From Rubrivirga sp. (GTDB lineage Bacteria; Bacteroidota; Rhodothermia; Rhodothermales; Rubricoccaceae), in assembly GCA_012269805.1 (NCBI GenBank), contig JAAXJP010000038.1, positions 1-13,270 on the forward strand: a DNA stretch of 13,270 nt, in the 5' to 3' direction. The position numbers and the translations under genes are program-made. This document shows, in pieces, positions 7,500 to 13,270 of the stretch. Every line of letters starts with the position of its first letter. Positions within the stretch are counted from its first letter, which is position 1. Below the pieces are notes generated by a model. It ran no database searches, had not been told where the DNA came from, and saw only the letters and a program-made list of their open reading frames with translations.

Positions 7500-7512
7500 C
7501 GCCGGAGCGCGG

Positions 7513-7530
7513 GCCGGGACTGCGCCCGGC
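7513..7530 (-). other. Upstream hairpin in the rpmC-rpsQ gap
   Basis: GCCGGG (7513-7518) pairs with CCCGGC (7525-7530) around ACTGCG. The decamer GGGCCGGGAC at its left end (7511-7520) also occurs at 7470-7479 within the neighbouring alternative-hairpin element, 41 bases away. The rest of the gap up to 7628 shows no gene; the region is GC-rich. Confidence 0.45.
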
Positions 7531-7623
7531 GGGAAAAGCGAGGATAGGCACGCCCCCGGTGAAGGTTCAGTCAGAGCCAGGGCGGTCCGCCCTCCCCCAC
7601 CGAAGCTTCACGCGGCGGCGGCG

Positions 7624-7637
7624 GGCGCCTAGGCGCC
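7624..7637. repeat. 14-base palindrome across the rpmC stop codon
   Basis: GGCGCCTAGGCGCC is a perfect palindrome that contains the rpmC TAG in its centre. On RNA the loop would be too tight to use all pairs. It may be chance in such GC-rich DNA. Confidence 0.5.
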
Positions 7638-7835
7638 GGCCTCCTCGCTCGACCGCTTCTCGTTGAGGACGGTCTTCAGGCGGGCGATCTCACGCCGCTT
7701 CTGGCGGAGCACGATCGGGTTCTCGAGCCCGGTCACGGAGCGCCGGAAGCGGAGGTCGGTGATGTCCCGCTCTTCCTCGGCGATGCGCTGGCGGATCTCG
7801 GCCTCGTTGAGGTCGCGGATCTCGTTGGCTTTCAT
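7629..7835 (-). CDS. rpmC: 50S ribosomal protein L29 (uL29)
   Basis: Small helical protein at the tunnel exit, part of the docking site for trigger factor and SRP together with L23. The 68-residue product starts MKANEIRDLNEAEIRQRIAE and has the family's second helix with NPIVLRQKRREIARLKTVLN. I chose the ATG at 7835 because MKA matches the family opening; an ATG three codons upstream (7844) is possible. A ten-pair hairpin ends six bases before that upstream ATG. The stop codon TAG lies in a 14-base perfect palindrome (7624-7637). The C-terminal EKRSSEEAGA tail is not conserved. No Shine-Dalgarno is seen. Confidence 0.95.
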   Translation of the reverse strand: MKANEIRDLNEAEIRQRIAEEERDITDLRFRRSVTGLENPIVLRQKRREIARLKTVLNEKRSSEEAGA

Positions 7836-7849
7836 AGGGGTCATGGAAA

Positions 7850-7873
7850 GGCCCCGGGCCGGAGCCCGGGGCC
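7850..7873 (-). other. Ten-pair hairpin between rplP and rpmC
   Basis: GGCCCCGGGC (7850-7859) and GCCCGGGGCC (7864-7873) form a perfect ten-pair stem with a four-base loop. On the transcribed strand it is followed by TTTCC, a short T-run. This is the most terminator-like structure in the window, but the tract is too short for strong termination and essential genes lie beyond it. Partial attenuation or RNA processing is possible. Confidence 0.55.
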
Positions 7874-7892
7874 GTGGTCTAGAGAGTCGGGG

Positions 7893-8747
7893 CTAGGCCG
7901 CGTTCTCGTCGGACGTCTCGTCGCCCGCGTTCTGCGGGTTCGGCCCGGCGTTGTCCTCGGCCGACTCGTCGGCGTCGGACGCCTCCGGCACGTTGGCCTC
8001 GAGCTCGTCGGTCTCGACGACGTTGCCGTCGGCCTCGCGGAGCCCCTCGACGTACTCGTCGAGGCCGTCGAGGTCGCCGTCGGCGAGGAAGCGGGCCTGC
8101 TGGGCCCACGTCTCCTCGTTGACCGACTGGTCGTCGGTCCCGTCGGTCTGGATGATCTCGCGGAGCTTCTCGAGGTCCGTGTCGGCCAGCTTGGCGTAGG
8201 TCTCGATCCCAGCGGCCTGGAGCTGCTCGGCCATCGTGTCGCCGAGGCCGTAGACCTTGGTCAGGTCCTCGGTCGTGACCTCGGCCGTGAGGCCGGAGTC
8301 GTCGCCGGTGACGTTCTCGGGGACCGGAACGGGCTGGGCCTCGGGCCGGACCACGAACTTGGCCTTCATCGGGAGCTTCTGGATGGCGAGCCGCATGGCC
8401 TCGCGGGCCAGCTGCTCGTCCACGCCTCCGATCTCGAACACGATCCGGCCGGGCTTGACAACGGCCACCCAGTACTCGGGCGAGCCCTTGCCCTTACCCA
8501 TTCGGGTCTCAGCCGGCTTCTTCGTGATCGGCTTGTCGGGGAACACGCGGATCCACACCTTCCCGACGCGCTTCATCTTGCGCGTCATGGCGATACGGGC
8601 GGCCTCGATCTGGCGGGACGTGATCCAGCCGGGCTCGAGCACCTTGATCCCGTAGTCGCCGAAGGTGACCCGGGACCCGCGCTGGGCGAGGCCCTTGACG
8701 CGGCCCTTCTGCATCTTGCGGAACTTGGTCCGCTTCGGCATCAACAT
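7893..8747 (-). CDS. rplP: 50S ribosomal protein L16 (uL16) fused to a helix-hairpin-helix-like domain
   Basis: Residues 1-134 are a complete L16, which helps seat tRNA in the A site and is needed for late 50S assembly. It opens [20 protein letters not shown] and includes [20 protein letters not shown] (24-43), the signature [20 protein letters not shown] (59-78), [20 protein letters not shown] (82-101) and the end [11 protein letters not shown]. Normal L16 stops about here, near 140 residues. This one continues to 284. A Pro/Val linker (135-158) leads to [20 protein letters not shown] and [20 protein letters not shown] (161-200), which reads as a helix-hairpin-helix-like unit with [20 protein letters not shown] (211-230) after it. 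From about 240 the tail is highly acidic (Asp, Glu, Asn, Ala). From memory, similar domains end some Bacteroidota L21 proteins. The frame is unbroken. Confidence 0.95.
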   Translation of the reverse strand: MLMPKRTKFRKMQKGRVKGLAQRGSRVTFGDYGIKVLEPGWITSRQIEAARIAMTRKMKRVGKVWIRVFPDKPITKKPAETRMGKGKGSPEYWVAVVKPGRIVFEIGGVDEQLAREAMRLAIQKLPMKAKFVVRPEAQPVPVPENVTGDDSGLTAEVTTEDLTKVYGLGDTMAEQLQAAGIETYAKLADTDLEKLREIIQTDGTDDQSVNEETWAQQARFLADGDLDGLDEYVEGLREADGNVVETDELEANVPEASDADESAEDNAGPNPQNAGDETSDENAA

Positions 8748-8789
8748 GGCAAATTCAGTCTATGTGTGTGCTGCTGCGAAGGGGGGCGC

Positions 8790-9575
8790 CTAGCGGCGGC
8801 CGCGGCCACCGCCGCTGCCGCCCCGGCCACGCCCGCCGTCCCGACCGCCGCGGCGGTCGTCCCGGCCCCCGCCGCGCCGACGGCGCTCGGGGACGCTCGG
8901 CGCCGCGTTCTGCTGGCGCTGCGCGGTCGCGTTGGGCGAGAGGTCGGGCGTGCCGATGACCTCGCCGTGGAAGATCCAGACCTTGACGCCGGCCGTGCCC
9001 TGGATGGTGAAGGCCGTGGCCTGCGCGTAGTCGATGTCGGCCCGCATCGTGTGGAGCGGGACGCGGCCCTCGAGGTACTGCTCCACGCGGCCCATCTCGG
9101 AGCCGCCGAGGCGGCCGGCCAGCTTGATGCGGATGCCCTGGGCACCCATGCGCATCGCGGCGCCGAGCGCCTGCTTCATCGCGCGGCGGTAGGACACGCG
9201 GCCCTCCAGCTGCTGCGCGATGTTCTGCGCCACCAGCGAGGCGTCCAGCTCGGGACGCTTGATCTCGTTGATGTTGATCTGGATGTCCTTCGACGTCAGC
9301 TGCTTGAGCTCCTCGCGGAGCTTCTCGACCTCGGAGCCGCCGCGGCCGATGATGACGCCCGGGCGCGAGGTGTGGAGCGTGAGGATGATCCGCTTCGGCG
9401 TCCGCTCGATGACGGTCCGCGAGAGGCCGGCGCGCTTGAGGCGCGCCTCGAGGTAGCGCCGGATCTCGTGGTCCTCGACGATCTTGTCGGAGTACGAGCC
9501 GTCCGCGTACCAGTTGGAGTCCCAGCCTCGGATCACACCGAGACGGAAGCCGACGGGGTTGGTTTTCTGACCCAT
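8790..9575 (-). CDS. rpsC: 30S ribosomal protein S3 (uS3) with Arg/Gly-rich C-terminal tail
   Basis: Small-subunit head protein lining the mRNA entry channel. The 261-residue product opens [20 protein letters not shown]. It has the type II KH domain with the GRGG loop ([17 protein letters not shown], 74-90) and the C-terminal S3 domain with [20 protein letters not shown] (125-144) and [20 protein letters not shown] (151-170). It ends the conserved part at [10 protein letters not shown] (199-208). After a Gln/Asn/Pro linker comes a 31-residue tail (231-261) almost entirely Arg, Gly and Asp. E. coli S3 is 233 residues, so the tail is an addition. rplV lies 24 bases upstream. Confidence 0.98.
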   Translation of the reverse strand: MGQKTNPVGFRLGVIRGWDSNWYADGSYSDKIVEDHEIRRYLEARLKRAGLSRTVIERTPKRIILTLHTSRPGVIIGRGGSEVEKLREELKQLTSKDIQININEIKRPELDASLVAQNIAQQLEGRVSYRRAMKQALGAAMRMGAQGIRIKLAGRLGGSEMGRVEQYLEGRVPLHTMRADIDYAQATAFTIQGTAGVKVWIFHGEVIGTPDLSPNATAQRQQNAAPSVPERRRRGGGRDDRRGGRDGGRGRGGSGGGRGRR

Positions 9576-9599
9576 GGTCTAGTTGTCTGGGTGTGAGAG

Positions 9600-9962
9600 T
9601 TACGCCGCCTCGGTCTCCTCGTCGGGAGTCCCGACGACGACCGTGAGATGGCTGGAGCGCTTGAGGATCGGGTGGGCCCGGCCGCGAGAGACGGGCCGGA
9701 ACCGCTTGATGACCGGCGCCTGGTCGACCATGATGGTCTTGACGATGAGGCGCTCGTCGTCGATCCGCTCGTCCTGGTTCTGGTCGATCAGGTTGCCGTA
9801 GGCGTCCTGGATGGCCCGGCGGACCATCGCGGCGGCCTTCTGCGGCATGAACTCGAGCGTGTCGATCGCCTGCTGGGCGTTCTTGCCGCGGACGACGTCG
9901 GCCACGATCCGCATTTTGCGCGGGCTGATGCGGAGGTACTTCCGCTTGGCGCGTGCTTCCAT
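9600..9962 (-). CDS. rplV: 50S ribosomal protein L22 (uL22)
   Basis: Large-subunit protein whose long beta-hairpin reaches into the exit tunnel, forming its narrowest part with L4. The 120-residue product shows the N-terminal KYLRISPRKMRIVADVVRGK (8-27), the helix AAAMVRRAIQDAYGNLID (43-60) and the tunnel loop KRFRPVSRGRAHPILKRSSH (86-105). The end is a short acidic tail, TPDEETEAA. Slightly longer than E. coli L22 (110). It starts 19 bases after rpsS. The bases before the ATG (GAACACCGAACCA) contain no Shine-Dalgarno. Secure call. Confidence 0.98.
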   Translation of the reverse strand: MEARAKRKYLRISPRKMRIVADVVRGKNAQQAIDTLEFMPQKAAAMVRRAIQDAYGNLIDQNQDERIDDERLIVKTIMVDQAPVIKRFRPVSRGRAHPILKRSSHLTVVVGTPDEETEAA

Positions 9963-9981
9963 TGGTTCGGTGTTCTGGTCG

Positions 9982-10260
9982 TTAGCGGCGGCGGTCCTTC
10001 TTGGCGCCGGCGTGGCCCCGGAACGTCCGCGTCGGGGCGAACTCGCCGAGCTTGTGCCCGATCATGTTCTCCGTCACGTAGACCGGGATGAACTGCTTCC
10101 CGTTGTGCACGGCGAACGTGTGGCCGAGCATGTCCGGGGTGATCATCGAGCCGCGGCTCCACGTCTTGACGACGCGCTTCTTGCCGCCCTCGTTCATCTC
10201 CTCCACCTTCTGGCGGAGCTTGTAGTGGACGAAAGGTCCTTTCTTGAGCGAGCGTGCCAT
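9982..10260 (-). CDS. rpsS: 30S ribosomal protein S19 (uS19)
   Basis: Small-subunit head protein that contacts the A-site finger and forms part of the inter-subunit bridge. The 92-residue product has the canonical start [20 protein letters not shown], the RNA-binding region [20 protein letters not shown] and the family signature [20 protein letters not shown], with a very basic end (KKDRRR). Length matches the family. It follows rplB after only six bases and precedes rplV by 19, as expected for the S10 cluster. No Shine-Dalgarno distinct from the rplB end is visible. Confidence 0.98.
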   Translation of the reverse strand: MARSLKKGPFVHYKLRQKVEEMNEGGKKRVVKTWSRGSMITPDMLGHTFAVHNGKQFIPVYVTENMIGHKLGEFAPTRTFRGHAGAKKDRRR

Positions 10261-10266
10261 AGGGGG

Positions 10267-11097
10267 TTACTTCTTCGCGTTGCGGCGGCGGACGATGAGC
10301 TTGTTCGACGCCTTCTTCTTCTTGCGCGTCTTGAACCCCTTGGCGTAGACGCCGGTCGGGGACTTCGGGTGGCCGCCGGACGCCTTGCCCTCGCCGCCGC
10401 CCATCGGGTGGTCGACGGGGTTCATGGCGACGCCGCGGGTCTTCGGACGGACACCGAGCCAGCGCTTCCGGCCGGCCTTGCCGATGTCGATGTTGAAGTG
10501 GTCCGGGTTCGAGGTCTGACCGATCGTGGCCCGGCACTCGACCGGGACGCGGCGGACCTCGCCGGAGGGGAGCTTGAGGTTGGCGTACTTGCCTTCCCGC
10601 GCCGTGAGCTGGGCGGACGTGCCGGCCGAGCGGGCCAGCTGGGCGCCCTTGCCCGGCTTCATCTCGATCGCGTGGACCGTCGTGCCGAGCGGGATGTTCT
10701 GGAGCGGGAGACAGTTGCCGAGCTCCGGCGACGCGTCCGGCCCGGACTCGACCGTCTGGCCGACCTCGAGCTTGTCGGGCGCGATGATGTAGCGCTTCTC
10801 GCCGTCGGCGTAGATCAGGAGGGCGATGCGGGCGCTCCGGTTCGGGTCGTACTCGATCGCGGCGACGCGGGCGGGGATCCCGTCCTTGTTCCGCTTAAAG
10901 TCGATGATGCGGTAGCGCCGCTTGTGGCCGCCGCCCTGGTGGCGGGTCGTGATGCGGCCGTTGTTGTTGCGGCCGCCCTTCCGCTTGAGCGGGGCGAGCA
11001 GGCTCTTCTCGGGCTCCGACTTCGTGATCGTGTCGAAGGCCGAAACCGAGCGGTGCCGCTGGCCGGGCGTGACCGGCTTGAGCTTACGGATAGCCAT
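10267..11097 (-). CDS. rplB: 50S ribosomal protein L2 (uL2)
   Basis: One of the most conserved large-subunit proteins, needed for subunit joining and a proper peptidyl-transferase centre. The 276-residue product has [20 protein letters not shown] (44-63), an OB-fold and SH3-like middle, and the C-terminal signature [20 protein letters not shown] (225-244). This includes H230, the counterpart of E. coli H229. It ends in a strongly basic stretch ([21 protein letters not shown] region). Length is typical. It lies 53 bases after rplW, a gap holding a hairpin, and six before rpsS. The ATG is preceded by CTCATTCCC, not a Shine-Dalgarno. Confidence 0.99.
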   Translation of the reverse strand: MAIRKLKPVTPGQRHRSVSAFDTITKSEPEKSLLAPLKRKGGRNNNGRITTRHQGGGHKRRYRIIDFKRNKDGIPARVAAIEYDPNRSARIALLIYADGEKRYIIAPDKLEVGQTVESGPDASPELGNCLPLQNIPLGTTVHAIEMKPGKGAQLARSAGTSAQLTAREGKYANLKLPSGEVRRVPVECRATIGQTSNPDHFNIDIGKAGRKRWLGVRPKTRGVAMNPVDHPMGGGEGKASGGHPKSPTGVYAKGFKTRKKKKASNKLIVRRRNAKK

Positions 11098-11115
11098 GGG
11101 AATGAGGGCTTACCT

Positions 11116-11134
11116 GCCGGCGGCGACCGCCGGC
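11116..11134 (-). other. Hairpin between rplW and rplB
   Basis: GCCGGCGG (11116-11123) and CCGCCGGC (11127-11134) form eight GC pairs around a three-base loop. The hairpin lies 18 bases upstream of the rplB ATG. It is not followed by a T-run on the transcribed strand. Confidence 0.5.
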
Positions 11135-11150
11135 TTTGCGCCCTGGTGAG

Positions 11151-11444
11151 TTAAACGGATTCGTAGAAGTCGATCTCGCCGGCGGCGAGCGTCACGACGG
11201 CCTTCTTCCAGGCGGCCTGGCGGCCCTGGACGAGGCCGCGACGCGTGAACTGGCGCCGGCGCTTGCCGCGGACGACCATCGTGCGGACCTCCTTGACGGT
11301 GACGTCGGGGTAGCGGTCCTCGATGGCCTTCCGGATCTCGAGCTTGTTGGCGTCCTTGGCGACGCGGAAGCTGTAGTGCGCGCCCTCATCGGCGAGACGC
11401 GTCGACTTCTCGGTCAGGACGGGGGCGAGGAGGATCTTGCTCAT
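11151..11444 (-). CDS. rplW: 50S ribosomal protein L23 (uL23)
   Basis: Protein at the tunnel exit that docks trigger factor and signal recognition particle. The 97-residue product shows the N-terminal motif [15 protein letters not shown] (6-20), the central [20 protein letters not shown] and the basic loop [20 protein letters not shown] that reaches into the tunnel region, then [17 protein letters not shown]. Length is normal. It starts five bases after the rplD stop, a tight coupling. The stop is followed by 53 bases with a hairpin before rplB. No Shine-Dalgarno apart from a weak TAGGA next to the ATG. Confidence 0.98.
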   Translation of the reverse strand: MSKILLAPVLTEKSTRLADEGAHYSFRVAKDANKLEIRKAIEDRYPDVTVKEVRTMVVRGKRRRQFTRRGLVQGRQAAWKKAVVTLAAGEIDFYESV

Positions 11445-11449
11445 GGGTC

Positions 11450-12148
11450 CTAGGCGTTGTCGTCGCCCTCGGGGGCGTCGGAGGTGGCGTCGGCCGTCGA
11501 CGTCTCGACCGTGGCCTTCGTGGCCGGGCGAAGCGCCTCGGTCAGCGCCTCGACGGCGCCCTCTTGGAGGACGATCGTCTTGGCGTTGAGGAGGTCGAGC
11601 GTCGAGGCCTGGTCGGCCGGGAGCACGCGGACGCCCTTGAGGTTGCGGGCCGAGCGGTAGAACACGTCGTCGCGGCCGGCCGTCAGCACGAGGGCCTTGC
11701 CGTCGACGCCGTTGCCCTTCAGCATGCCGGCGACCTCGCGGGTCTTCGGCGCGTCGAGCTCGAGGGCCTCGACCACGCGGAGCGCGTCGCCGTCGAGCTT
11801 GTACCGGAGCGCGCTCCGGCGGGCGAGCTGCTTCGTCTTCTGGTTGACGCGGAGCCGGTACTCGTGGGGCTTGGGCCCGAAGATCGTGCCGCCGCCCTTG
11901 CGGAGCGGGCTCTTGGCGTCGCCGGCGCGGGCGTTGCCCGTGCCCTTCTGGCGATACAGCTTCCGGCGGGACTTCGAGACCTCGCTCCGCTCCTTCGTCT
12001 TGTGCGTGCCCTGGCGCTTGTTGGCCTGGATGGCGCGGACGTCGAGCCAGATGGCGTGGTCGTTCGGCTCGAGGCCGAAGACGGCGTCGTCGAGTTCGAC
12101 CTCGCGGCCGGCCTCGGCGCCTTGGCGGGTGTAGACAGTCAGTTTCAT
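11450..12148 (-). CDS. rplD: 50S ribosomal protein L4 (uL4) with acidic C-terminal tail
   Basis: Large-subunit protein whose extended loop lines the exit tunnel opposite L22; in E. coli it also represses its own operon. The 232-residue product has the family's tunnel loop with [20 protein letters not shown] (45-64) and [20 protein letters not shown] (65-84), followed by [20 protein letters not shown]. The globular remainder ends with [20 protein letters not shown]. The last 25 or so residues (from about 208) are a Thr/Ala/Asp/Glu-rich extension not found in short L4 proteins (about 201 in E. coli). Four bases separate it from rplC and five from rplW. Confidence 0.97.
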   Translation of the reverse strand: MKLTVYTRQGAEAGREVELDDAVFGLEPNDHAIWLDVRAIQANKRQGTHKTKERSEVSKSRRKLYRQKGTGNARAGDAKSPLRKGGGTIFGPKPHEYRLRVNQKTKQLARRSALRYKLDGDALRVVEALELDAPKTREVAGMLKGNGVDGKALVLTAGRDDVFYRSARNLKGVRVLPADQASTLDLLNAKTIVLQEGAVEALTEALRPATKATVETSTADATSDAPEGDDNA

Positions 12149-12152
12149 CGTT

Positions 12153-12773
12153 CTAGGCCTTGCGGATCTCGACGATCCCGTTCTTGTGGCCGGGCACGGC
12201 GCCCTTGACCAGGATCAGGTTGTTGTCGGGGAGCGTGCGGACCACGCGGAGGTTCTTGACCGTCACGCGCTCGCCGCCCGTCCGGCCGCCCATCCGCGTG
12301 CCCTTAAACACGCGGCTCGGGTCGGAGGCCTGGCCGATCGAGCCCGGCGCCCGCTGGCGGTTGTGCTGGCCGTGCGTGGCGTCGTTGACGCCGGCGAAGC
12401 CGTGGCGCTTGACCACGCCCTGGAACCCCTTGCCCTTCGACGTGCCGGAGACGGCGACCGTGTCGCCCTCGGCGAACACGTCGACGGTCACCTCGTCGCC
12501 GAGGGAGACGTCGAGGTCGACGTCCCGGAACTCGACGACGTGCTTTTTCGGCACGACGCCCGCGGCCTCGAAGTGGCCCTGGAGGGCCTTCGTGGTCCGC
12601 TTGGCCTTTTTGTCTTGGAAGCCGAGCTGGACGGCCGAGTAGCCGTCGGTGTCGGGGGTCTTGACCTGCGTGACGGCGCAGGGGCCGGCCTCGATGACCG
12701 TCACGACCGTCTGGCGGCCGGACTCATCGAAGACGCTCGTCATACCGACCTTGCGGCCGAGGATGGCGCTCAT
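12153..12773 (-). CDS. rplC: 50S ribosomal protein L3 (uL3)
   Basis: Early-assembly protein that reaches toward the peptidyl-transferase centre. The 206-residue product opens [20 protein letters not shown] (2-21) and contains [18 protein letters not shown] (111-128), then [20 protein letters not shown] (133-152) and [20 protein letters not shown] (155-174). Q148 in GSIGQ corresponds to the glutamine that PrmB methylates in E. coli. Length is normal. The ATG is preceded by AGAGGG seven to eight bases away, one of the better Shine-Dalgarno candidates here. A strong hairpin lies in the 62-base gap after rpsJ. Confidence 0.98.
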   Translation of the reverse strand: MSAILGRKVGMTSVFDESGRQTVVTVIEAGPCAVTQVKTPDTDGYSAVQLGFQDKKAKRTTKALQGHFEAAGVVPKKHVVEFRDVDLDVSLGDEVTVDVFAEGDTVAVSGTSKGKGFQGVVKRHGFAGVNDATHGQHNRQRAPGSIGQASDPSRVFKGTRMGGRTGGERVTVKNLRVVRTLPDNNLILVKGAVPGHKNGIVEIRKA

Positions 12774-12810
12774 TGAAACCCTCTGGTTTAGTTAAGCGGA
12801 AAGGAGTAGA

Positions 12811-12831
12811 CGCTGGCGACGCTCGCCAGCG
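12811..12831 (-). repeat. Nine-pair hairpin between rpsJ and rplC, shared with rpsN-rpsH
   Basis: CGCTGGCGA (12811-12819) pairs perfectly with TCGCCAGCG (12823-12831) around CGC. It begins four bases after the rpsJ stop. Bases 12812-12830 match 5334-5352 at 17 of 19 positions. No T-run follows on the transcribed strand. Confidence 0.6.
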
Positions 12832-12835
12832 CGGG

Positions 12836-13144
12836 TCAGACCTTGATCTCGACGTGGACGCCGCTCGGAAGCTCGAGCTTCATGAGCGCGTCGACGGTCT
12901 TCGACGAGGTCGACAGGATGTCGATCAGCCGCTTGTGGTCGCGCGTCTCGAACTGATCGCGCGCCTTTTTGTCGACGTGCGGGCCCGAGAGGACGGTAAA
13001 GATCTTCTTGCGCGTCGGGAGCGGGATCGGCCCGCTCACGACCGCGCCAGTCGACTTGACCGTGCGGATGATCTTTTCGGCGCTCTTGTCGACCAGGGTG
13101 TGGTCGAACGACTTGAGCTTGATCCGGATCTTCTGGTTCGCCAT
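12836..13144 (-). CDS. rpsJ: 30S ribosomal protein S10 (uS10, NusE)
   Basis: Small-subunit head protein; as NusE it also joins NusB in transcription antitermination and links RNA polymerase to the ribosome through NusG. The 102-residue product shows [20 protein letters not shown] (5-24), the loop [20 protein letters not shown] (33-52), [20 protein letters not shown] (54-73) and [16 protein letters not shown] at the end. Length is canonical. It is the first gene of the S10 cluster, 67 bases after tuf. The ATG at 13144 is preceded by CACACAGCCACA with no Shine-Dalgarno. Confidence 0.99.
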   Translation of the reverse strand: MANQKIRIKLKSFDHTLVDKSAEKIIRTVKSTGAVVSGPIPLPTRKKIFTVLSGPHVDKKARDQFETRDHKRLIDILSTSSKTVDALMKLELPSGVHVEIKV

Positions 13145-13164
13145 TGTGGCTGTGTGAGGCGTGC

Positions 13165-13195
13165 GGGCGGCCAGTCAAGATGAGACCGGCCGCCC
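13165..13195 (-). other. Hairpin between tuf and rpsJ
   Basis: GGGCGGCC (13165-13172) pairs with GGCCGCCC (13188-13195). Past one mismatch, GTC (13174-13176) pairs with GAC (13184-13186), leaving a seven-base loop. It occupies most of the 67-base spacer and ends about 20 bases before the rpsJ ATG. With no T-run after it, it does not read as a strong terminator; it may set the ratio between EF-Tu and S10 or act on rpsJ translation. Confidence 0.5.
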
Positions 13196-13211
13196 ACCGC
13201 GTGTGTGCGTT

Positions 13212-13270
13212 CTAATCGAGGATCTTGGAGACGACGCCGGCCCCGACCGTCCGGCCCCCCTCGCGGATCG
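13212..13270 (-). CDS. tuf: Elongation factor Tu, C-terminal end (partial)
   Basis: Only the last 18 codons and the TAG stop lie in the window. They read IREGGRTVGAGVVSKILD, the conserved C-terminus of EF-Tu domain 3 (the family's FAIREGGRTVGAG signature). EF-Tu carries aminoacyl-tRNA to the ribosomal A site. Its place directly upstream of rpsJ is the common str-S10 junction. The start lies beyond the right edge. The 67-base spacer to rpsJ contains a hairpin. Confidence 0.95.
   Translation of the reverse strand, partial: IREGGRTVGAGVVSKILD

Noticed and set aside
7536..7549. TATCCTCGCTTTTCC on the transcribed strand as an internal promoter for rpsQ
   Set aside because: Poor match to either Bacteroidota or sigma-70 consensus, and no good upstream box.
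7429..7551. 41-codon in-frame upstream extension of rpsQ from a GTG at 7551
   Set aside because: Pro/Gly-rich, unlike any S17, and it overlaps the hairpin region; the ATG at 7428 gives the family N-terminus.
7850..7873. True intrinsic terminator after rplP
   Set aside because: T-run is only three bases and essential operon genes follow without a visible promoter.
9811..11154. 447-codon plus-strand open frame antisense to rplB, rpsS and part of rplV
   Set aside because: Produced by GC-rich codon bias opposite three certain ribosomal genes; no recognisable domain.

Overview
The window is one minus-strand run of translation genes from a high-GC bacterium (roughly two thirds G+C by eye). It holds the S10 and spc ribosomal-protein clusters joined end to end. 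Read in the direction of transcription, from high to low coordinates, the order is tuf (3' end only), rpsJ, rplC, rplD, rplW, rplB, rpsS, rplV, rpsC, rplP, rpmC, rpsQ, rplN, rplX, rplE, rpsN, rpsH, rplF, rplR, rpsE, rpmD, rplO, secY, map. This is the ancestral bacterial order with nothing inserted. The proteins are bacterial in type: S14 is the long zinc-free form, and secY is followed directly by map without adk. Most start codons lack an upstream Shine-Dalgarno sequence. Together with the protein style this fits a GC-rich member of Bacteroidota/Rhodothermota (Rhodothermales or Rubricoccaceae-like). That placement is inference, not a computed result.

Layout: 13212-13270 is the last 18 codons of EF-Tu. 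7141-13144 is the S10 cluster (S10, L3, L4, L23, L2, S19, L22, S3, L16, L29, S17). 2253-7085 is the spc cluster (L14, L24, L5, S14, S8, L6, L18, S5, L30, L15). 2-2193 holds SecY, the membrane channel, and methionine aminopeptidase, which trims the start methionine of new chains. The whole set builds core parts of both ribosomal subunits plus two machines that act on the emerging protein. No stretch over 300 bases lacks a gene. The two longest gaps, about 200 bases each, lie between rpmC and rpsQ and between rpmD and rplO; both contain only hairpins.

Most of the window is ordinary core genome, but several things stand out. (1) L16 is about twice its normal length: a helix-hairpin-helix-like domain and an acidic tail are fused to its C-terminus. 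(2) rplR (L18) has one extra base at about codon 83; the broken frame stays open through the intergenic gap into rpsE. (3) The rpmC-rpsQ gap holds three complementary segments that can form two mutually exclusive hairpins. (4) The rpsJ-rplC and rpsN-rpsH gaps share a nearly identical 19-base hairpin. (5) S3 and S5, neighbours at the mRNA entry site of the ribosome, both carry arginine/glycine-rich tails. Nothing in the window looks like a mobile element, CRISPR array, tRNA or defence system.
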